A stretch of DNA of 64,000 nucleotides from Rhodococcus_G sp042754225 (GTDB taxonomy: Bacteria; Actinomycetota; Actinomycetes; Mycobacteriales; Mycobacteriaceae): positions 1-64,000 of the forward strand of contig NZ_JBHZAH010000007.1 of the NCBI RefSeq assembly GCF_042754225.1, in the 5' to 3' direction. Under the pieces are notes generated by a model that made no database searches, was not told the origin of the DNA, and was given only the letters and a program-made list of their open reading frames with translations. How positions within the stretch are numbered: position 1 is the first letter of the stretch; the number at the start of each line of letters is the position of its first letter. Position numbers and translations under genes: made by a program. Shown in pieces: positions 60,187 to 64,000 of the stretch.

Positions 60187-61311
60187 ATGGCATCGAGCGC
60201 GGCAGTACCCGAGGATTTCGTCAGTGGACTCGAGGGCGTCGTCGCCTTCACCACTGACATTGCCGAACCCGACAAGGACGGCGGAGCGCTGCGCTACCGC
60301 GGCGTCGACATCGAGGACCTGGTCGGTCGCGGCGTCACCTTCGGTGACGTGTGGGCGCTGCTCGTCGACGGCGAGTTCGGCCAGGGCCTGCCGCCCGCGG
60401 AGCCGTTCCCGCTGCCCATCCACACCGGCGACGTCCGCGTCGACGTGCAGGCCGGTCTGGCGATGCTGGCGCCGATCTGGGGCTACCAGCCGCTGCTCGA
60501 CATCGACGACGAGACCGCCCGCGACCAGCTCGCCCGCGCCTCGGTGATGGCGCTGTCCTACGTGGCGCAGTCGGCCCGCGGCATCTACCAGCCCGCGGTC
60601 CCGCAGAAGGTCATCGACGAATGCGACACCGTCACAGCACGTTTCATGACCCGATGGAAGGGTGACCCGGACCCGCGGCACACCGAGGCCATCGACGCCT
60701 ACTGGGTCTCCGCCGCCGAGCACGGCATGAACGCGTCCACCTTCACCGCCCGCGTCATCGCCTCGACCGGCGCCGACGTCGCGGCCTCGCTGTCCGGCGC
60801 CATCGGTGCGATGTCCGGCCCGCTGCACGGCGGCGCCCCGGCACGCGTGCTCCCGATGATCGAGGAGACCGAGAAGTCCGGCGACGCCCGCGCGCTGGTC
60901 AAGGGCATCCTGGACCGCAAGGAGAAGCTGATGGGCTTCGGGCACCGCGTGTACCGCGCGGAGGACCCCCGCGCCCGCGTGCTCCGCGCCACCGCCAAGC
61001 GCCTGGACGCGCCGCGTTACGAGGCGGCCGCCGCACTCGAGCAGGCCGCGCTCGCCGAGCTGCGCGAGCGTCGCCCGGACCGCGCCATCGAGACCAACGT
61101 CGAGTTCTGGGCCGCGGTCATCCTCGACTTCGCCGAGGTGCCCGCGCACATGATGCCCGCGATGTTCACCTGTGGCCGCACGGCCGGCTGGTGTGCCCAC
61201 ATCATGGAGCAGAAGCGGCTCGGCAAGCTGGTTCGCCCGGCCGCCATCTACACCGGCCCCGCGCCCCGTACCCCCGATTCCGTCGCGGGCTGGGACAAGA
61301 TCGCCGGCTAG
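60187..61311 (+). CDS. citA: second citrate synthase, CitA-type
   Basis: A 374-residue citrate-synthase paralogue, shorter than GltA. Blocks include AAEHGMNASTFTARV (His), GPLHGGAPARVLPM, LMGFGHRVYRAEDPRARVLR and NVEFWAAVILDFAEVP, where Glu stands at the position of the usual catalytic Asp of NVDFYTG. The C-terminal TCGRTAGWCAHIMEQKRLGKLVRP is typical of actinobacterial CitA (Rv0889c-like). It may act as citrate or methylcitrate-type synthase. Start ATG at MASSAAVPED. Divergent from pdxH and followed by serC. Confidence 0.85.
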   Translation: MASSAAVPEDFVSGLEGVVAFTTDIAEPDKDGGALRYRGVDIEDLVGRGVTFGDVWALLVDGEFGQGLPPAEPFPLPIHTGDVRVDVQAGLAMLAPIWGYQPLLDIDDETARDQLARASVMALSYVAQSARGIYQPAVPQKVIDECDTVTARFMTRWKGDPDPRHTEAIDAYWVSAAEHGMNASTFTARVIASTGADVAASLSGAIGAMSGPLHGGAPARVLPMIEETEKSGDARALVKGILDRKEKLMGFGHRVYRAEDPRARVLRATAKRLDAPRYEAAAALEQAALAELRERRPDRAIETNVEFWAAVILDFAEVPAHMMPAMFTCGRTAGWCAHIMEQKRLGKLVRPAAIYTGPAPRTPDSVAGWDKIAG

Positions 61312-61374
61312 TTCGGCCTGCAAGCAGGCCGCACAGGCCTCGTCACCATCAACACAGAAGGACGCACAGACGCG

Positions 61375-62490
61375 ATGAGCACCCCGATCATCCCCGCCGA
61401 ACTCAAGCCCGTCGACGGCCGCTTCGGCTGCGGACCCTCGAAGGTCCGCCCCGAGCAGCTGCAGTCGCTGGTGGAGGTGGGCGCCTCGGTGTTCGGCACC
61501 TCCCACCGCCAGAAGCCGGTCAAGGACGTCGTCGCCCGCGTGCGCTCGGGCCTCGCCGACCTGTTCTCGCTGCCCGAGGGCTACGAGGTGGTGCTCGGCA
61601 ACGGCGGCACCACTGCGTTCTGGGACGCGGCCGCGTTCGGCCTGATCCGCGAGAAGTCCCTGCACCTGACCAACGGCGAGTTCAGCTCCAAGTTCGCCTC
61701 GGTCGCCAAGGCCAACCCGTTCATCGGTGACCCGATCGTCGTCTCGGCCGAGCCGGGCAGCGCGCCCGCACCCGTGTCGGACCCGTCGGTTGACCTCATC
61801 GGCTGGGCGCACAACGAGACCTCCACCGGTGTCGCGATCCCCGTGTCGCGTCCGGCGGGCTCGGAGAACGCGCTCATCGCGATCGACGCCACCTCCGGCG
61901 CGGGCGGCCTGCCCGTCAACATCGCCGACTCGGACGTCTACTACTTCGCCCCGCAGAAGTGCTTCGCCTCCGACGGCGGGCTGTGGATCGCGATCATGAG
62001 CCCGGCCGCGCTGGCCCGCGTCGAGGAGATCAAGACCTCGGGCCGCTGGACCCCGGACTTCCTGTCGCTGCCGATCGCGGTGGACAACAGCTCGAAGGAC
62101 CAGACCTACAACACCCCGGCGCTGGCCACCCTGCTGCTGTTCGCGAACCAGATCGAGTGGATGAACGGCAACGGCGGGCTCGACTGGGCCACCAAGCGCA
62201 CCGCCGATTCGTCCTCGCGCCTGTACAACTGGGCCGAGGCCAGCGAGTTCGCCACCCCGTTCGTGGCGGATCCGGCGCACCGCTCGCAGGTCGTCGGCAC
62301 CATCGACTTCGACGACAAGATCGACGCCGCCGCGGTGGCGAAGATCCTGCGGGCCAACGGGATCGTGGACACCGAGCCGTACCGCAAGCTCGGCCGCAAC
62401 CAGCTGCGCGTCGGCATGTTCCCGGCGATCGACCCCGACGACGTGACCGCGCTGACCAAGAGCATCGACTGGGTCGTCGGCCAGCTCTAA
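61375..62490 (+). CDS. serC: phosphoserine aminotransferase
   Basis: A 371-residue PLP-dependent class-V aminotransferase of the actinobacterial SerC type. The N-terminus LKPVDGRFGCGPSKVRPEQL, the PLP-lysine block YYFAPQKCFASDGGLW and the C-terminal GRNQLRVGMFPAIDPDDV are characteristic. It converts 3-phosphohydroxypyruvate and glutamate to phosphoserine in serine biosynthesis. Starts 64 bases after citA on the same strand and ends at a strong hairpin, so citA-serC co-transcription is possible. Confidence 0.94.
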   Translation: MSTPIIPAELKPVDGRFGCGPSKVRPEQLQSLVEVGASVFGTSHRQKPVKDVVARVRSGLADLFSLPEGYEVVLGNGGTTAFWDAAAFGLIREKSLHLTNGEFSSKFASVAKANPFIGDPIVVSAEPGSAPAPVSDPSVDLIGWAHNETSTGVAIPVSRPAGSENALIAIDATSGAGGLPVNIADSDVYYFAPQKCFASDGGLWIAIMSPAALARVEEIKTSGRWTPDFLSLPIAVDNSSKDQTYNTPALATLLLFANQIEWMNGNGGLDWATKRTADSSSRLYNWAEASEFATPFVADPAHRSQVVGTIDFDDKIDAAAVAKILRANGIVDTEPYRKLGRNQLRVGMFPAIDPDDVTALTKSIDWVVGQL

Positions 62491-62531
62491 CGCGACAACT
62501 GCGGCGCGGCAGGCGAGCGCCGAACACCGAA

Positions 62532-62569
62532 CGACACAGCCCCCGATCGAAGGATCGGGGGCTGTGTCG
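62532..62569 (+). terminator. strong rho-independent-like hairpin after serC
   Basis: Seventeen perfectly paired bases (62532-62548 with 62553-62569) around a GAAG loop, with cores CCCCCGATC and GATCGGGGG. It lies 41 bases after the serC stop and 29 bases before the convergent gene's stop and may act in both directions. Confidence 0.8.
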
Positions 62570-62598
62570 CGTTCTGGGCGTGACGAGCGCCCCGACCG

Positions 62599-63117
62599 TC
62601 AGCTGCTGAACTGGCCGAGCAGTCCGTTCAAGAGACCCTGGACCGATCCCAGGTCGCTGGAGCCGCCATCGGTGCTCGCACCGCCGGTGACCGTGACGCG
62701 AACCGACGCGATCGGATCCTGGTAGTCGGTGTCGCCCTCCTCCTTGCACTTGGTCCGCACCTGGTACTCGCCGTCCGCGAAGGTGGCCGAGGTTCCGGTG
62801 CCCGAGGCGCCGGTCAGCACCTGGCCGGCCTTCATGGAGTCGCCGACGACCAGGTAGCTCTGGCCGACCTTGGTGGTCGAGTCGAGGACCGTGGCGTCGC
62901 CCTTGTAGACGGTGCCCTCGCACTTGACGAACGGCTTGGTCGTGTTCAGGCCGGTGATCTTGGTGGTGATGGTGCCCTTGCCCGCGTCAGCGGCCACGGT
63001 GGCGCCACCGGTGACCGCGGCGGAGCCGACAGCCGGGTTCACGAGAAGTCCGAGCGCCGAGAGTCCCGCGACGGCGGCGACGCCGGCAAGGCGACGCGCG
63101 GTGAAGGAGGTTGCCAC
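62599..63117 (-). CDS. secreted protein of unknown function
   Basis: A 172-residue protein with a Sec signal peptide (about 1-33, cleavage near GSAA-VTGG) and a beta-rich mature domain with two cysteines about 60 residues apart (VKCEG and RTKCKEE), probably a disulfide. A Gly/Ser-rich C-terminal tail ends SVQGLLNGLLGQFSS. I do not recognise a named family; small two-cysteine secreted proteins of this form are common in Nocardiaceae. The GTG start (VATSFTARRLAG) follows a weak purine stretch. Its leader contains a 29-bp perfect palindrome. Confidence 0.72.
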   Translation of the reverse strand: MATSFTARRLAGVAAVAGLSALGLLVNPAVGSAAVTGGATVAADAGKGTITTKITGLNTTKPFVKCEGTVYKGDATVLDSTTKVGQSYLVVGDSMKAGQVLTGASGTGTSATFADGEYQVRTKCKEEGDTDYQDPIASVRVTVTGGASTDGGSSDLGSVQGLLNGLLGQFSS

Positions 63118-63143
63118 TGGTGAGTCCTGTTCGTCGAAGTCGG

Positions 63144-63172
63144 TAAGCCTGCCCTTGTTAAGGGCAGGCTTA
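63144..63172. promoter_or_regulatory. 29-bp perfect palindrome in the leader of the secreted-protein gene
   Basis: TAAGCCTGCCCTT (63144-63156), GTT, AAGGGCAGGCTTA (63160-63172) form a perfect 13-3-13 inverted repeat, 26 bases before the start of the minus-strand gene. It could be a repressor site or an RNA hairpin. The TTA/AGGCTTA arms recall metalloregulator boxes, but it does not match the IdeR consensus. Confidence 0.6.
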
Positions 63173-63264
63173 GTTAATCGGTTTACCAAGCCCTAGTCAA
63201 GTGAACACTTTCTGCGACGTTTCGCCTGCTCCGAAGCGGTTTGTGTGCGCTACTGTCGATCACA

Positions 63265-63276
63265 GACAGTTCTGTC
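63265..63276. promoter_or_regulatory. short palindrome upstream of the last gene
   Basis: GACAG-TT-CTGTC lies 24 bases before the ATG of the metallo-hydrolase gene and could be an operator. Short enough to occur by chance. Confidence 0.25.
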
Positions 63277-63299
63277 GGAAGGAACAGGGGCGTGCCGAT

Positions 63300-64000
63300 A
63301 TGAGCTCCCGAATCCACCACCTCAGCTGCGCGACGCTGTGTCCCGCGGCCGGCCGGGTGCCCGGGCTGATGCCGTCACGGCTGGTCGCGCACTGCCTGCT
63401 GGTGGAGGGCCCTGGTGGGCTGACCCTCGTCGACACCGGGTTCGGCACCGCCGACGTGGCCGACCCGGCCGGCCGGCTCGGCCGAACCTTCGCGCTGGCG
63501 ACCGGCGCCCGGCTGAGCACGGCGGACACCGCGATCGCGCAGGTTCGGGCCCTCGGATTCGACCCGCGAGAGGTCGGCGACATCGTGCTGACCCACCTCG
63601 ACGCCGACCACGCCGGCGGCATCTCCGACTTCCCGTGGGCACGGGTGCACGTACACCGCGACGAGCTGGCGACCGCTCGGGGACGACGCGGGCGACTCGG
63701 CCGCACCCGCTACAGCGCCCGGCAGTGGCAGCACGGTCCGCAGTGGGTCGAACACGCCGCCGACGGCGACGACTGGTTCGGATTCGAGTCGGTGCGGGCA
63801 GTCGGCGACGACGTCCTGCTCGTCCCCCTGCGTGGGCACACCGTGGGCCACTGCGGCGTGGCGGTCCGGCGCCCGTCCGGCGGGTGGTTCCTGCACGCGG
63901 GCGACAGCTACTTCTTCCGCGGCGAGAAGCAGACGCCACCGAGCAGTCCGCCCGGCATTCGCGTGTTCCAGGCGATCATGGAGATGGACCACGCCGCCCG
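63300..64000 (+). CDS. MBL-fold hydrolase, lactonase-like, truncated by the window end
   Basis: A partial gene, 233 codons visible, beginning MSSRIHHLSCATLCP with GGAAGGAACAGG upstream. The metal-binding motif HxDxDHxGG appears as THLDADHAGG (about 100), with further ligands RGHTVGHCGV and HAGDSYFFRG. This Asp-containing motif marks the AHL-lactonase/MBL hydrolase group. A role in quorum quenching or lactone hydrolysis is possible but not established. No stop before the window ends. Confidence 0.8.
   Translation, partial: MSSRIHHLSCATLCPAAGRVPGLMPSRLVAHCLLVEGPGGLTLVDTGFGTADVADPAGRLGRTFALATGARLSTADTAIAQVRALGFDPREVGDIVLTHLDADHAGGISDFPWARVHVHRDELATARGRRGRLGRTRYSARQWQHGPQWVEHAADGDDWFGFESVRAVGDDVLLVPLRGHTVGHCGVAVRRPSGGWFLHAGDSYFFRGEKQTPPSSPPGIRVFQAIMEMDHAA

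Noticed and set aside
59308..62280. A minus-strand reading frame of 1426 codons extending upstream of the MFS transporter
   Set aside because: Only its 3' part is the transporter. The rest is antisense to pdxH promoter, citA and serC, has Arg/His-rich shadow composition, and contains no domain.

Overview
The window reads as a chromosomal segment of a high-GC, mycolic-acid-producing actinobacterium, most likely Rhodococcus or a close Nocardiaceae relative. The evidence is the very GC-rich codon use, a catRABC catechol cluster with an IclR-type regulator, a PrrA/PrrB pair, an EchA6-like crotonase, AccD3-like carboxyltransferase, and dispersed gene order shared with the Mycobacterium tuberculosis Rv0884c-Rv0910 neighbourhood (serC, citA, gltA, prrAB, accD3, echA6, Rv0906, ctpE and Rv0909 homologues all occur here). 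I see no prophage, integrase, insertion sequence, CRISPR array or origin. Mobile-element ancestry is suggested only by one degenerate relaxase-like gene and a DUF222/HNH gene.

Layout. 1-3.4 kb: catechol ortho-cleavage genes catA-catB-catC with divergent catR and a two-copy palindromic operator between them. 3.5-8.5 kb: a limonene-epoxide-hydrolase-like gene, a YhgE/Pip membrane protein, tRNA-Arg(CCT), yjdM, a secreted alpha/beta hydrolase, a solute-binding lipoprotein and an Rv0910-like SRPBCC protein. 8.5-15.3 kb: two acetate/solute symporter units, each with a DUF485-type partner; the second is translationally coupled to a LytS/LytTR two-component system and a MmcQ-like gene. 15.4-19.6 kb: a heat-shock (HAIR-box) Clp ATPase and a CPA1 antiporter. 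19.7-24.8 kb: a DCC-family protein, an Rv0909-like antitoxin, a CtpE-like P-type ATPase, an Rv0906-like metallo-hydrolase and echA6.

24.8-35.1 kb is more accessory: a flavin monooxygenase, an AraC regulator, a CPBP protease, the relaxase-like protein, a membrane pseudokinase, a GT-C-like membrane protein, a glutaredoxin whose 3' end is tandemly repeated, PAP2, an aldo/keto reductase and an ABC-F protein. 35.1-37.5 kb: a membrane protein / PCuAC copper chaperone / Tat-exported DyP peroxidase set. 37.6-40.5 kb: a tightly overlapped XRE regulator / membrane protein / ABC exporter operon. 40.5-44.8 kb: an AccD3-like carboxyltransferase with a coupled membrane protein, then a TetR/aldo-keto reductase pair sharing a palindromic operator.

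45-64 kb: a DUF222-HNH gene with a perfect LexA box inside its apparently leaderless promoter, GPP34, prpE, a hemophore-like secreted protein, a TIGR01777 epimerase, photolyase, prrAB, a tandem-domain FKBP coupled to gltA, an aldose epimerase, an MFS transporter coupled to pdxH, citA, serC, a secreted protein preceded by a 29-bp perfect palindrome, and a truncated metallo-beta-lactamase-fold gene running off the end.

Together the genes cover aromatic degradation feeding acetyl-CoA and the TCA cycle (cat genes, two citrate synthases), carboxylate uptake and activation (symporters, prpE), envelope lipid metabolism and several stress responses. Family assignments come from recognisable motifs and remembered homologues; no database search was run.
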